Positions 1 to 11,802 of a stretch of 24,333 nucleotides of DNA are shown in pieces. The first letter of the stretch is position 1; every line of letters begins with the position of its first letter. The translations under genes were made by a program, and so were the position numbers. Location of the stretch: positions 1 to 24,333 of the forward strand of contig MU617077.1 in NCBI GenBank assembly GCA_025201705.1, written 5' to 3'. The DNA is from Dissophora ornata (Eukaryota > Mortierellomycota > Mortierellomycetes > Mortierellales > Mortierellaceae). The notes beneath the pieces were generated by a model, which saw only the letters and a program-made list of their open reading frames with translations, was not told the origin of the DNA and made no database searches.

Positions 1-16
1 GAGAGAGAGAGAGAGG
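1..16. repeat. (GA)n microsatellite at the window edge
   Basis: The window opens with about eight GA units, just downstream of the 3' end of the minus-strand membrane-protein gene. It may extend beyond the window. Confidence 0.9.
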
Positions 17-28
17 AAACAAAGATTC

Positions 29-34
29 TTTATT
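29..34 (-). terminator. Polyadenylation signal overlapping the stop codon
   Basis: On the minus strand the TAA stop (32-30) lies inside an AATAAA hexamer (34-29). The encoded 3' UTR can therefore be only tens of bases long and would run into the GA microsatellite. Confidence 0.5.
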
Positions 35-1525
35 GATGATATGTATCCTCAGCGTACTGTGGGTTATTGGATGTAACAGGAGCCTTCACGGTCTCCTCTT
101 CCACAAACTGAGGGCCATGTGAGGACACTGCAAGATACTGAGGGCCATGTGAGGGCACTGCAGGATTCTTGGCCGAGCTTTCCTCGACCAGATTAGGATT
201 AAACATAGGCGGGGTCTGCACAACTGTGGTCGACGCGACAGTGGTAGTAGGCGAGGCGGTCGCATAGGAGTAAGCTTGACCGGGCATAGGCATGGGTATA
301 GGAGGTGGAGTATATATCTCTGTGGCAACAGTAGTAACAGCAGCATTTTGCTGGTGTTGGACAAGTCCTACGGGGGCGATTCCAATTGAAGTGGTCGGTG
401 GTCCCTGCTGCTGTTGCTGCTGGTAGTAGGGACCTGTGGCCACAAGAGTTGGGTTAGGGTAGTATCCGGATGTGGGGATCTGCTGCTGCTGCACATACTG
501 CTGCATATTCTGCTGTTGCTGCTGTTGCATTGCTTGGCCATAATTAAACGTTTGCTGAGGCGGTGGAGGGGGGTTAGAGTTGACTGCTTGCTGAGCAAAC
601 ACGGGCTGCTGAAGAGACTGCTGCTGTTGGTACTGGGGCTGTGGAGCCTGCAAATATTGGGATTGCTGAACCTGCTGCATGGGCGGAAGGGAGCCAGGAG
701 GACCAGCATCATTGGTCTTGGCAGGGTTGGTGACTTTGGAGTTTTTGTTCCTGTTGCGGAAGTAGAAGAATAGAGCCACGCCCAAAACGATGACGGCAGC
801 TCCTGCTCCAATGCCTGCATACACGGCTGTATGGTTACTGCTGCTGCTGCTACTGCTTCCACCGTTGCTGTCGCCACTGCCGCTGCTTCCGCCGTTGGAG
901 GTACTAGTGCTGGTGGGAATGGCGCCACTGGTTGTTACGCTTGGGAAATTAACGGTGTATGGGGCTGGAAATTAAGAGAAAACAGAGAGCTGATTAGTAG
1001 ACAACCAAGGGGACTTGAACTGTCGTACATTCAAAGTGAAATATATATGATCAAACATTACCTGTCGCGGCGGTGTTGCAGCCAGTGGTGTACTCAGCAA
1101 CAGATATGGCATCTATAAGGTCGGTGATCACGCATGGATAGCATGTTGCTAAAAATGACAAATAGAAAATAAAACAAGAGTGAGATACGACGAATAGCCA
1201 TCTCTTTGTAGGCCACTGTGGAAGAAAAGATCCCCGGTTTAGAGCTAACTCACTGTATGCCGCAATAGCAGCGGACGTGCACAAGCATGGCTTCATGGCC
1301 GGGGTCACGACCCTGTTTTGCAATGACAAAGGAAAGAGAGAGATAGAGGGTGTGGGTTGTTAACAACACCATTTCGCATGCGCAAAACAGGTGTCATTGA
1401 GCCGCGAGGACGGTGGGCCAAAGTGAGCTCGATTCTTACGTGACTCCACCAGAACTACCAGTGCAGTTCTGAAAGATGACATGATAACTCCAGCAATAAG
1501 TGCTGAGGCAGGCAGGGGCGGACAT
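30..1525 (-). CDS. CFEM-like single-pass membrane protein with Gln-rich cytoplasmic tail
   Basis: Four exons fit in frame on the minus strand: 1525-1440, 1312-1254, 1148-1062 and 964-30. The introns have GTAAG, GTGAG and GTAAT donors and AG acceptors, and the product is 388 residues from the ATG at 1525. Residues 6-72 hold eight cysteines (6, 11, 21, 38, 40, 51, 54, 72) including a CxC, close to the CFEM spacing of fungal surface proteins. A Ser/Thr/Gly-rich stalk follows, then one membrane helix (coding near 750-824), a short basic stop-transfer stretch, and a long tail rich in Gln, Pro and Tyr with polyQ runs. Known CFEM proteins act in adhesion, haem uptake or signalling; the role here is unknown. 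No signal peptide is seen at the 1525 ATG, so an upstream 5' exon may be missing. An in-frame stop lies 12 nt upstream, and a possible branch point and acceptor (ending TAG) sit just before the ATG. The TM and tail exon is secure; the 5' end is not. Confidence 0.65.
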
Positions 1526-1639
1526 GGGGCTACAGGTTCAGCGGAGGGAACTGGGGAAGGAGGATGTGGAGGAGGACGTGGAGGAGGACAGGGATGACGG
1601 TCCAACAGCTGTGTTGTTGCTGCTGCTGCGCTGCGCCCG

Positions 1640-1815
1640 TTCCTGAAAATTTAATTCTTGGAAGGGAAAAAGGCAATGGCAATAGGACGGCGATAACTTG
1701 CAGGAAAGGAGGTTGGAAAGGGGATGAGAAAAGAATAGAGAAGAGATAACAGCAAGTCAGAAGAAGCTAGTCGGAAGAAGTATAGAAGCAAAAGGAATGA
1801 GGAGGGACAGGGAGT
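1640..1815 (-). promoter_or_regulatory. CT-rich leader or promoter-proximal tract of the CFEM-like gene
   Basis: Read on the minus strand this stretch is strongly pyrimidine-rich, as is common around fungal transcription starts. The next ATG downstream on that strand is the one at 1525. The only ATG just upstream (about 1822) opens a hydrophobic Leu/Phe/Ser-rich reading that could be a signal peptide exon or merely a translated CT tract; I cannot decide. Confidence 0.3.
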
Positions 1816-1825
1816 TGGCCCCATG

Positions 1826-3688
1826 AAAATGCCAATGCTCTCGTTGTTTTTTGTTTGGGAACACAAACATCGGATTTCGACCCGTTTCCTTCTCTTCTTC
1901 CCTCGAATAGGTAATAAACAGGCCACACACCCAGTGTCTCTCTCCCATGTGGACCTGTAGGTGGGTATTTGCACCGCTCTCCAATGTTCTATATTTTCCC
2001 GCCCTGGTAACCCTCCCCTCCGATCTTCGGTACGACATGCAATGCAATATTTTTGGAGACTCGCAATAGCCATCGATATATCGGCTCTCTTTGAAAGGTC
2101 TCGTTCAAAGGGTAAATCTGCGCCTGTCACACGAGTCCTGTCCACACTCCGCAGCAATGGCGCAGAAACGATCATCATTGTGGATATTCTCCAACGCCGG
2201 AACACACTGACGGGATCTGCATGATACTTCCATCTAAAAGGTACAAATGGCAGTGTTCTCGATTCTGCTCCGCCCTGCCCGACCACCTTGTTGCACTGTG
2301 CGCAGAGTATCTGCAGTGTCTTGTGGACCTTGGATGCGTGATTCGCCGTGTACGGCACTAATACTTTCGAAAAATACGCCTATGAAAATTAATTGAATTT
2401 ACCCGAAACTTTGGTCGCATCCCTCCCGTACCGTGCACAGCCCTCCTGAGAGCCAATGTCTCTTTTCCCCCAGGGCGGCGGCAGATGCGCCACTCGACGG
2501 TCATTGTCGGAAGACAAGTGATGCGAAGGCTCGGGATTTACTGCCCGTGGGAGACGCGCCACGTGCAGAAGATTACATCCCGGATGGACATCTTTGGGTT
2601 GCTTGTTGACTGTGGCGTAGATATCGCGTGATTGAATGAAGAATTAACGGTTTGAGACCGTATTGATGCGACCCCATGCGTAGGAGGTTAATTCCGCGAC
2701 TTTTATTTCGAAAGAGGAGTCATATAACAAAGCACCACGAGATAGAGAGACAACTAGTAGGTTGTCGACATGAAAAGCACCTGCGATAAGGAGAGTGAAC
2801 CAATACAGGACGGTGAATCCTATGGTGTCGGAAGGTCGTCGAAAGAGCCTCTCCATTCCTGCTATGCTTGATAGATTTCGGGGACGGAGGCAAATATGAA
2901 TGAAACGGACGAGATAAAAAACGAAAAGTACAAGCGGACGAAACTACCAGGCATTTAAACAAAAGAACATGAGGTGCGCGACTGACAGCCAACGTAGTGT
3001 TTTTGAGTTTTCATCTCATAGTTTTGCTTTGCCTTCCACGGTGTCAGCGTGATTTCCACCCCGTTGACTGTTTGTTTGTTTGCAGGGTTGTGTGCTTACA
3101 CCATGCCCGAAATGAATATAGATTTAAACACTGAGCTTGTTTTAGGCTATATGGGACGAGAGCCACAGCAACACAGCGGCCAGAGCTGCCAAGACTAGGG
3201 CACGCTTAAAAAGTATCATACTAGTAAGGACAAGTTATGGAAGCAGAATAGAGGAATAAAGGAAGATGAAAACTGAAGAGTAGAATGAGAAAAAGGATGT
3301 GATTTAGTCTGTTGAAAGGAGCCATGCGGTGTCCGGTTCCAGCGACAAAAGGCGACGAAGAGCTGGAGGAGGTTAAAAAATGGAGGTTCAGTTGCCACAA
3401 AGACACCTCAAGAAGCCGACAACGGAAAAAAGGCGGATATTCGATTGTGGCACTCCTCAAAGAAGTGACAGTCTTTGACGCTATGAGTAAGTCGGTTACC
3501 GCGTTGAACACACGGGACCCTCACTGTCCTGTAGTTCTGGGACTGCTGATGAAGCGCTTCGTCTGCTGGATAAAACGGAGGGCCATTTCCTGCTCTTTTT
3601 GCTTCGCTTGTCTTTTTGCGTGCCCTATCTCTTAACCCCCTTTCTCGGATTCTATTATTAATCCGACGCACTCACTCGCACCTTGCCG
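1826..3688. other. Intergenic stretch without a convincing gene
   Basis: A minus-strand frame is open from 2358 to 1651 (235 codons), and a 70-codon frame at 2856-2644 has two hydrophobic stretches. Neither shows a recognisable domain or convincing coding composition. The last 100 bases before 3689 are pyrimidine-rich on the plus strand, fitting the leader of the Arb2-like gene. Confidence 0.4.
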
Positions 3689-4962
3689 ATGGCCGATATT
3701 TTCAGCTGGGTCTGGTTCCTGTACCAGGGCTGGCACTTTGACCAGAACATGGACTTTGTCGACAGCAATGGTCAGTACCTTGAGAGTGGAGCATACATGG
3801 CTGCTTCTAGATCCACAAAAAAAAGATCCACAAGCGAAAAACTCATCAGTTCATGCAACGGCCGCACCGGTTTTACGTGCTTTTGGTTTAGGCAACCTTT
3901 TCGATTACGCAACGCAGAGTTTTCATTACGAATATGTCCAAAGTAAACACTAGAAATATTTCTCTAGCGCGGGGGCTATCCATCAGTCGCATTGCGAAAG
4001 TGTAGATGGCATCAGTTAACGAACTATCTACTGATCTTGGCATAAAAAATATAGGGCAGATCAAAGAGTTCATATTCCACCGACTTTGTAACAGATACCG
4101 TTTTTTGCAGTGCTCAATTCCGTCAAACGCAGATGGCTGGGTGGGTGATGGTCTGTATCATGCAAGAGTGTCCATGACGTACGAAAAAATATCAGCAGTA
4201 ACGATCGCACTCTACACACTTTTCTGTGGTCCCTCTTTGTTTTCTGACAATCAACCCACTCATAAAAAAAAGAACAATGTATCACTGAACGGACGCATTT
4301 AGGGAGGATGTCTTATGGAACCCCAACCTTCTCGTCATCGTGCCGGGTTCAGGGGAAGTGTCGCCGGGACAATGGGCCAGGAAGTTGTTTACGAACGGTA
4401 AGAGAGGCCAATGGGGTCTGGCGACCCAATTTCCGTATATTGATAGGGCTCTACAGGAAGGATGGGCTGTCATTCTCTGCGACCCCAATCATGACGAAGT
4501 TGGAGGAAGGACTCTGAACACGCACGCAAATCACGTTTGTCGCGTCTGGGAAGACATTATCTTGTAAGGACAAATTTTTAATGTTGTTGTCGACAGGATA
4601 GAGTCGACGCCGCTTTCAATGCGGCGCGTATACGGAGTGTAAATGTTGTGGCTAAATAATGAGATATGTTTCCACTTTGGCTTTACTTGTCAAGTCGCTC
4701 GAGCGCGCGACGCGTGATGTATATCGGGTTCAGTGTAGGGACGAGCTCTGTATTGGAGCTGTATGGCCAGAAAAGTATGTCAATGATGTCGATGCTGAAT
4801 GTGGTATAAATTCACAGACATGTCGATGCAGGGTCTTGTATTTTATTTACAAGTGCTACCGTTGCTCTAATCCCAGAACTTGAGTTCAGGTCGCGTGTCA
4901 AAGCGATTGCGCTGATCGATGGAGAGGATGGGACCACACGCGCGGACGCCTGGTTCTGGAGG
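3689..4962 (+). pseudogene. Degenerate Arb2/FAM172-like gene
   Basis: The best-preserved exon is 4303-4563. It reads NPNLLVIVPGSGEVSPGQWA, then a TQFPYIDRA segment, then EGWAVILCDPNHD and HANHVCRVWEDIIL. This matches the core of Arb2-domain proteins (S. pombe Arb2, animal FAM172/ARB2A; alpha/beta-hydrolase-like fold). It has a TAG acceptor before and a GTAAGG donor after. Upstream pieces fit the family order: an ATG at 3689 after a CT-rich leader, a FGLGNLFDYATQ reading near 3890-3950, and an IKEFIFHRLCNRY reading near 4060-4110. Downstream, 4852-4962 reads as PELEFRSRVKAIALIDG, typical of the later part. The pieces lie in different frames. A run of eight As near 3820 separates two readings, and the segment that should carry the VAHS-type nucleophile motif (about 4630-4655) runs into two stops. 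Most likely a decayed gene, though unusual splicing cannot be excluded. Confidence 0.6.
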
Positions 4963-4971
4963 GTAAGAATG

Positions 4972-5232
4972 TCACCGCGCTGTCGATGGATATGGCTTGA
5001 GGTCTGGCTTCTGCTGATGGAGCTCTAGTGCACGTATCAAATGATCGACGATATTCCTCGCCTTTAGCACTCGTTTGCATTCATAAACTCTAACCGACTG
5101 AGGACGGCTGTCAATCAGGAGCTTGTCCAAAGTAGCGTATCCTTTGTCCAGTAATGTCTGGTTTGCGTTCCAGCTTGATCGAATAGATGGGAGTGGGATC
5201 TCACTCTCTCTTGGCTCTGTTGTGCTCCCCAT
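4972..5232 (-). CDS. Hypothetical 86-residue open frame
   Basis: This minus-strand frame starts with an ATG at 5232 and has a non-repetitive, mildly charged composition ending in an Arg/Lys/His/Gln-rich helical-looking segment. I recognise no family. It lies just downstream of, and opposite to, the Arb2-like remnant, and no splice partners or poly(A) signal are obvious. It may be the end of a decayed gene or chance. Confidence 0.15.
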   Translation of the reverse strand: MGSTTEPRESEIPLPSIRSSWNANQTLLDKGYATLDKLLIDSRPQSVRVYECKRVLKARNIVDHLIRALELHQQKPDLKPYPSTAR

Positions 5233-5305
5233 AGCAAACGACCACGATTGCGTCCCCGGAATGGCCGTTGGTGGGGTCTTTGAGTACTTGAAGCAGAGCC
5301 GTTCA

Positions 5306-5949
5306 TGGTATCAGACGATGTTGCTGGACGAAAGATCGTGCAGGGCCATACATCAACACCAGTGAAAAAAGAATCACATACACATCATAGGCGCTGGCAG
5401 CTGCGAGCTCCTGGCTTCTCTCTCTGCACACATGGCTGTGGCCTGCGAGATGCATTCAATCAGAAATAAAGCCAGCATTTGAATTTGTCAACAAAAGATT
5501 GCAGAGAGCGAATGCGCAGCAAATGGAGCGTTGGAGTTGACGACGACATCAGCGAGTGAAGAGCGTCGTAAGGGCGAGAGCGATCTCGATTGGCTGGTGT
5601 AGCGTGTCTGTTTTCGTCTTTTTTTTTTGAGCCCAGTGCCCACGACACGGCGTGGGAGACGATGACGGTGTTTGTGTGTGTGGACATTTATTTTCTCGCA
5701 GTATTTGTATTTGTGAGCCACACCACACGCATCCTACTGCGAGTTGCTGCGGCTTCGTGTCCTAATGCCAGCGCTGTCTTTGGCCAAAACCTACTAAAGG
5801 GCTCTTCCCGCCTGCACTCTCTCTTCCGCACTCTTTTCTCTTCTTCGCACAACCTCTCCGCGCCCCTTGCCCTGCGCCTGCAAGCTCTTGCCCTTCATCC
5901 ACATCTCCATCTATCAGCAGCTGCAAAACGCTCCCCGTCTCGCATGCAA
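5306..5949 (+). promoter_or_regulatory. Promoter and CT-rich leader region of the ABC transporter
   Basis: No separate gene is convincing here. The plus strand becomes CT-rich from about 5800 to 5940, as expected for a fungal leader. The transporter frame is open back to 5590, so upstream starts are formally possible. The encoded Ser/Leu/His-rich sequence resembles translated leader, so I prefer the ATG pair at 5944 and 5950. Confidence 0.4.
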
Positions 5950-8900
5950 ATGAGCGCTGATCCCGCGATATGGAGTTCCAAGCACGATGAATCCCCCCGC
6001 TCCCGCAGCTTCAATGCTCACACCTCTGGTCCCAGGGATCCCACAAAGGTCTGGATCGCCTTCCTAATGGATCATGGCGGATATCTGACACTTATCGGCC
6101 TGCCCGCCTTAGTCGCCGCTGCATCCTTCATCTCGCGCATGCGCTGGCTGACTCGGAATAGAAAGTCACATGGCTACGGACGGACCAATTTGATCTACTG
6201 GCCCTCCCAGATTTTCATCGCCATCGCATGCTTGATCTTGGTTGCCGGTGCGATTCCCTTAGGAAGCACCTCCGGACCAACCGGCGGTCTTTTTCTTGGC
6301 ACAGTCTTCACATTACTGGCATGGGTAAGCAAACAAGTCTTCACGAAGACAGCAATAATCGCAGGCCTTGAACCTCCGCACCAGGCATTTGCCCTACTCT
6401 CCACTGACATCCATGATTTCGGCAATCATCGTTAGGTCATCGCCATTCCACTTAACGCTCTCGAGCATCAATACGAGACCCGTTCCTCCAACCATCTCTT
6501 TGCGTACTACCTCGTCACTTTGTGGACCAGCTTGCTCGCGCTCTACATACTCTCTGAAGACGACGATCAGCAGTCATCTTCGTTCCCCCCCTTCAAGTTC
6601 ATGTCCTATTTCACCGGCGCCATCTCTGTTGCGTTCTTCTTCGAGGCCTATCCTCGGACGAACACTAGAGTGCAGCGGCTCGCCCGAGAGAAGGAGAACT
6701 TGAACGAATGGCAGCAAGCGAATCTGTTTTCACGTATATCATACCATTACTTCCAGAGAATAGTCAGTCTAGGAGCAACCCGGCCGCTGACAGGCGACGA
6801 TCTGATCAACACGACCCCAGATCGGATTCTGACAAAAGCCAACTATGACCGCGTTGAGCGCTTCTGGGAGAAGAACAAGGCGCAAAGCGCAGCTAACCAC
6901 AAGCAGCCTAGTTACTTTTGGACCGTCCTGCGTGCATACCAGCGACCAATCTTCATCATGCTGATCTTCCGAATCGTCGGCTTCGGCATGTTGTACATCC
7001 CGCCGCTGTTGTTTGGTCAACTGCTGCAGTTTATTGAGGATTACTCACACGCTGTACGAGATGGGACCGAACTCCCCGCACTCAAGATCGGGTTCATGAT
7101 CTCTGGGGCAATGTTGTTCTTCAACCTTGCAAGTAGCTTTGTCCTTTGTATCTCCTTTCAAGATATCACCGACCTGGGTGCCCAGACACGCTCGGCGACG
7201 ATCGCCTTGATCTACAGAAAATCATTGAAGCTCTCGCCTCAGGCTAAGCAGTCGTGTACGCTAGGAGAGATCACGAACCACATGTCAGTGGACGCTGAGC
7301 GATGGATCGAAGCTTCCTTCTTTTTGCCGCTTCTGGTAACCGTGCCGTAAGTGTCTTTTTTCAGAGTCGCATAACTCGTCTAAATTTATGCTGCAGATCC
7401 CTCCCCCTTGTTTTTTTTTTGCTTACCGAAAAGAACATCTTGTCCGTTTATTTGCGATAGCCTCGAGTTGATCCTTTCTATTTACTTGCTTTATCGGCTG
7501 CTGGGATGGTCTCTCCTGGCTGGACTGGCAGTTTTTGCCGTGCTGGTGCCGGTCCAAGCGAGAGTGGCGTCTTCCATGAACACATACCAGGAGGATCAGT
7601 TGAAATGGATGGATAAACGTCTCCGTCTTATGACAGAAATCTTGTCCAACATCAAGATCGTGAAGCTTTATAACTGGTATGTTAGGAGTCGCTGTCGGAA
7701 GAGAGGAGCTTAAAAAAAAGAGGAGACTTTGTTTTACTGAACCTGGAGAATTTTTTATTATTATTAGGGAGGTTCCTTTCCGCAAAAAGATTGACGTGCT
7801 TCGAGCCAAGGAAGTGCATGCTCTCAAGGGAATGGCCACCATCCGGTCGATCCTGACCATCGTCTTCACCTCCGTCACGCTACTGATGGCACTGTTCACG
7901 TTCTGGGCGTTCGCTTACATTGGAGGACCCAACATGACACCCGGTAAGATGACTTCGGAGGTCATCTTTGTAAGTATCGCACTCTTTGGCGTTATGAACA
8001 GACCCCTGGGATTGATCGCCCACATGATCTCAAGGACTATTGCCATTGACGTCGCCATGAAACGTGTCCAAAAGTTTCTGTTGATGGAGGAGATTGATAC
8101 CACAGTTGTCCGTCGCTACAGTCGTCAACCTCGACCATCATCTTTAAGAAAAGGCCAGAGTGTGGACCAAATACTGTCAGTCGATATTGAGAATGGAACG
8201 TTTGCATGGGAGAAGGAACTGGATCCGGTTACGGCGGATATGGATTCTGTAATCGATGGTGAGAGACAACCGCTCCTTGCTGATGCAAGGCCTCAGCCTG
8301 TTCGGCCGACTCTATCCAACATTACGCTCCGCATCCCAGACGGCAACTTGACTGCGATTGTGGGTCGTATCGGACAGGGCAAGTCGTCGCTATTGAGTGT
8401 GATCATGGGAGAACTTTACAAGCGCCAGGGATCTGTCACAGTGTACGGCGATTTGGCGTATGTGCCTCAACAAGCGTGGATCATCAACGCAACTGTAAGG
8501 GACAACATTCTCTTTGGAAAGCCTTTCGATCAGGAAAAGTATGACAGGATCATCTTCGCCTCTGGATTGCAGCCTGACATGGAGATGTTGGGTGCTGGAG
8601 ATCAAACCGAGATCGGAGAGCGTGGAATCAACTTGTCCGGGGGACAGAAACAAAGAGTCTCATTGGCTCGTGCTGCATACCAAGATGCTGATGTCTATCT
8701 TCTGGACGATCCCCTGAGCGCCGTGGATGCACACGTCGACCAACATCTGTGGCAGAATTTGGTTGGACCAAACGGGTTACTCAAGGATAAGACCCGTATT
8801 CTGGTCACCCACGGTATTCACCATCTCGAACATGTGGATCAAATAGTCGTTCTGAAGGACGGTGCAATCAACGAAGTGGGAGAATACCAACAGCTCATTA

Positions 8901-11266
8901 AGTCTCGCGGAACATTCCATCAATTGATCAAGGATTTCTCAGTTGCCAAGAAAAAGAAGAAGCACTCATCGTCAACGAGCAAGCAGCATCTGCGTGATCT
9001 GTTGCATGGCAAGAAGGAGACCAAGAAGGACGAAGATAGTGCCTTGGCCTCTGCCAGAAGCAGTATCAGTATGGGCGACAGTTGCAGCGACTCGGAGGGT
9101 GAGAGCAGCGAGCGCAATACGATTGTCGAGGAAGCGACTGTCAAGACCGCCGATAGCGACGCGGACAAGAATAGCTCTGGCGAGTTGATTGAAGATGAAA
9201 AGATGGAGGCCGGGAGGGTTGGCTGGAATGTTATGCTGATATATGCCAAGGCGGTGTAAGTTATCTTGCGAAATCTCTCAGGCAATGCGCGTGGCGCTGA
9301 TTCGATTGCGAGTGAAGAAAGATATCTAATTCTTAAACTCTTACTTTATCGCTTAATTGATATGTAAATAGCTCATATCGCTATGCGCTGTTTTGCATCG
9401 TTCTGTTCGTATTGGCCCAAGGATGTCATCTCAGCACGAACTTCTGGCTCCGATACTGGGTCAGTGATACTGAGGCCCGCGAGAGAGACGGAAAGCAGGG
9501 ACGGCCAGTATCGTATTACCTGTCTGGCTATGGAGGGCTTGTTGCCCTGTACATGTGCCTGGATATCGTGGTCAACTACATGGCCGAGGTCGTTTGTGGC
9601 ATTCGAGCGTCTAATGTCCTCTATGACCGTCTGTTGAGCAGAGTGTTGCGCTTGCCAATGAGTTTCTTTGACGTGACTCCGTAAGTCTAGGTGCAGCACG
9701 CCTTGCCGAATCTTGGCAACTGTTGTGGCCATTTTCAGCTAACAACTCTTTATCTTGTGATGTACCATAATTCTTAGGATGGGCCGAATCATCAATCGCT
9801 TTTCGTCAGATATCCATTCAATCGACAGCCAGTTGCCCGAGGAATGGAACGATCTGTTCTCGTTCATTGCTATCATCGGAGGCACCCTCTTTGTCATTGC
9901 CTACTCGACTCCAATTTTCCTGGTCGTCATTCCACCCTTGATCTTGACGTACTTCTGGGTCCAGCACTACTTCATCAAGAGCAGTTCGAGTCTCAAACGC
10001 CTCTACTCCGTGTCTAAATCCCCGTTGTACCAACACTTTAGCGAGTCGTTGACAGGCGTGTCGACTATTCGCGTGATGAAGGGTCTTCAGGAGCAATTCA
10101 TTCACCAAAACGAGGCTCGCACGGACGTGATTATCAATCGGATGAATGTATACACTTATGATAACAGGTGGCTTCAGATCCGTCTCGAGTCTCTCGGTGG
10201 AATCACTGTCTTTATCGCATCGATCTTGGCAGTTCTCAACGCTGGAAGCCTGGACCCCAGTCTTGTAGGGTTAGCATTAAGCTATGCCCTGAACATGATT
10301 GGCTTTATCAACTATCTCGTCCGAACCGTGAGTGAGGTCCAAAACATCCTGGTGTCAGTCGAACGTGTGGATGAGTATTCGCAAAAGCCGACTGAGGCTC
10401 CTGTAGAAACAGGAGCGCGTCTGCCTAAGAACTGGCCAGCTGAGGGTCGCATTGTCTTCAAGAATTACTCTGCGCGCTATCGCGAGGGTCTGGATCTGGT
10501 CGTCAAGGATGTGTCCTTCACAGTAGAACCTTCAGAATCAGTCGGTATTGTGGGTCGCACTGGAGCGGGCAAATCTTCGCTCACACTGGCATTGTTCAGA
10601 ATCATCGAGGCAGCTGACAGCTACTGGGCTCGAGCTAGCGACCCAACATATTCCAAGGAACACTCTTTCGAGGACTCGGTAGCATTGTATTCCGATATCA
10701 CTGGCGATGGTGGCTCGATCGAGATTGACGGCGTCGATATCTCGACGCTGGGCTTGAAGGATCTGAGACAGCATCTGTCCATCATCCCGCAGGACCCCAC
10801 TCTCTTCGCGGGCACTGTCCGTGATAATCTCGATCCCTTCGAGGAGCATTCTGACAAGGATATCTGGGAGGCTCTAGAGCGATCACATTTGAAGAGCCAC
10901 ATTTCTTCCCTTTCAGGAGGGCTTTCTTTTGAGGTAGCCCAGAACGGTGAAAACTTTTCGGTTGGCCAGCGGTCTTTGATCTGTCTTGCGAGAGCCCTGT
11001 TGCGCAAAACCAAAGTCCTGGTGCTGGACGAAGCCACAGCTGCTGTGGATGTCGAGACGGACGAGCTGATTCAAAAAACTATCCGCAAGGAGTTCAAGGA
11101 TAGAACGATATTGACAATTGCACACCGAATTAAGACTGTAATGGACTCGGACAAAATTCTCGTGTTGGAAAAGGGCCGTGTGCAAGAGTACGAGGCACCC
11201 TCAGAGTTGTTAAAGCGTAAGGAATCCTTGTTTTACAAACTTGCTGAGCAAGCTGGTGAGATCTGA
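5950..11266 (+). CDS. ABCC-family (MRP/YCF1-type) ABC transporter
   Basis: Six exons join in frame: 5950-6324, 6436-7346, 7461-7676, 7768-9255, 9372-9680 and 9778-11266, giving 1,595 residues, normal for a full-length ABCC protein. Introns are 91-116 bp. The order is an N-terminal TMD0 of about five helices, an L0-like linker, TMD1, NBD1, a charged Ser/Lys/Asp-rich linker (coded by 8940-9210), TMD2 and NBD2. NBD1 has Walker A GRIGQGKSS (700-708), signature LSGGQKQR (790-797) and Walker B VYLLDDP (810-816), with Asp in place of the catalytic Glu, as usual in ABCC. NBD2 has Walker A GRTGAGKSS (1359-1367), signature FSVGQR (from 1493), Walker B VLVLDEA with Glu1518, and His1549. Known relatives export glutathione conjugates, metals or bile-salt-like compounds, often at the vacuole; the substrate here is not predictable. 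An ATG two codons upstream (5944) is an alternative start. Confidence 0.95.
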
Positions 11267-11303
11267 GGATGAGAATGTTTGTTTCGTGATACATAGTTGG
11301 AAG

Positions 11304-11321
11304 AATAAACAACCAAATAAA
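11304..11321 (+). terminator. Two AATAAA polyadenylation signals after the ABC transporter
   Basis: AATAAA occurs at 11304-11309 and 11316-11321, 38-50 bases after the transporter stop codon. Confidence 0.7.
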
Positions 11322-11602
11322 ATCATGTATGGTCCTACATCTTCTGGTTTATATTGGCATCGAGGAGGTGCAGCGGTATGTGAAGCTTGAGATACTTATC
11401 CTGAGGGATGTTGCAACGGACAAAAATAACAGGTAGGCAGTTCAGAAGATGACGTTTGCTCCATTGTTCAGCTCACGGACGTATGAAGTTCAGGCAAACA
11501 AAATCGTATTTGATCTTGGTCAGATCTGCAGAGGCTTCATTTTAAGTGATGAAAAACAGTTCGAATATCGTGTTGATTCGCTGCAACCATGAAGTATGGC
11601 GC
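11322..11602. other. Spacer with no visible gene
   Basis: No coding frame, RNA gene or repeat partner is evident between the transporter poly(A) signals and the start of the repeated region. Confidence 0.5.
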
Positions 11603-11640
11603 GCAAAAGTTCAATAGTGTTAAAGAATATCATTGGACAT
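11603..11640 (+). repeat. Possible remnant of the G-gene 3' flank at the array edge
   Basis: A short stretch around the GCGCGCAAAAGTT and AATATCATTGGA words resembles the 3' flanks of G1 (about 18,805-18,850) and G2 (about 24,160-24,200). It precedes A1 just as the G1 flank precedes A2, which suggests that the first unit has lost its G gene. Confidence 0.3.
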
Positions 11641-11802
11641 GAGTCGCTGGAAATACCAGGACCTCAATTGCTTCAAATGGAGTCTTCCGATCATCAGGAT
11701 GAAGTTAAACTTCTACCAGAGAGAAACCAGTCAAACGAGTGAGGAGAACTTGAGTTGCGGCGAAGGACATGAAGGAGTTGCTGGAGATATGGCCATAATG
11801 GC

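Noticed and set aside
368..928. Long frames in other phases over the CAG/CTG-rich tail of the first gene
   Set aside because: They are shadow frames created by glutamine-codon repeats, which are open in several phases.
1651..2358. A 235-codon open frame on the minus strand upstream of the CFEM-like gene
   Set aside because: Its length is unusual, but composition is uneven, the last part is a translated CT-rich tract, and no domain is seen. I kept it only as a note in the intergenic entry.
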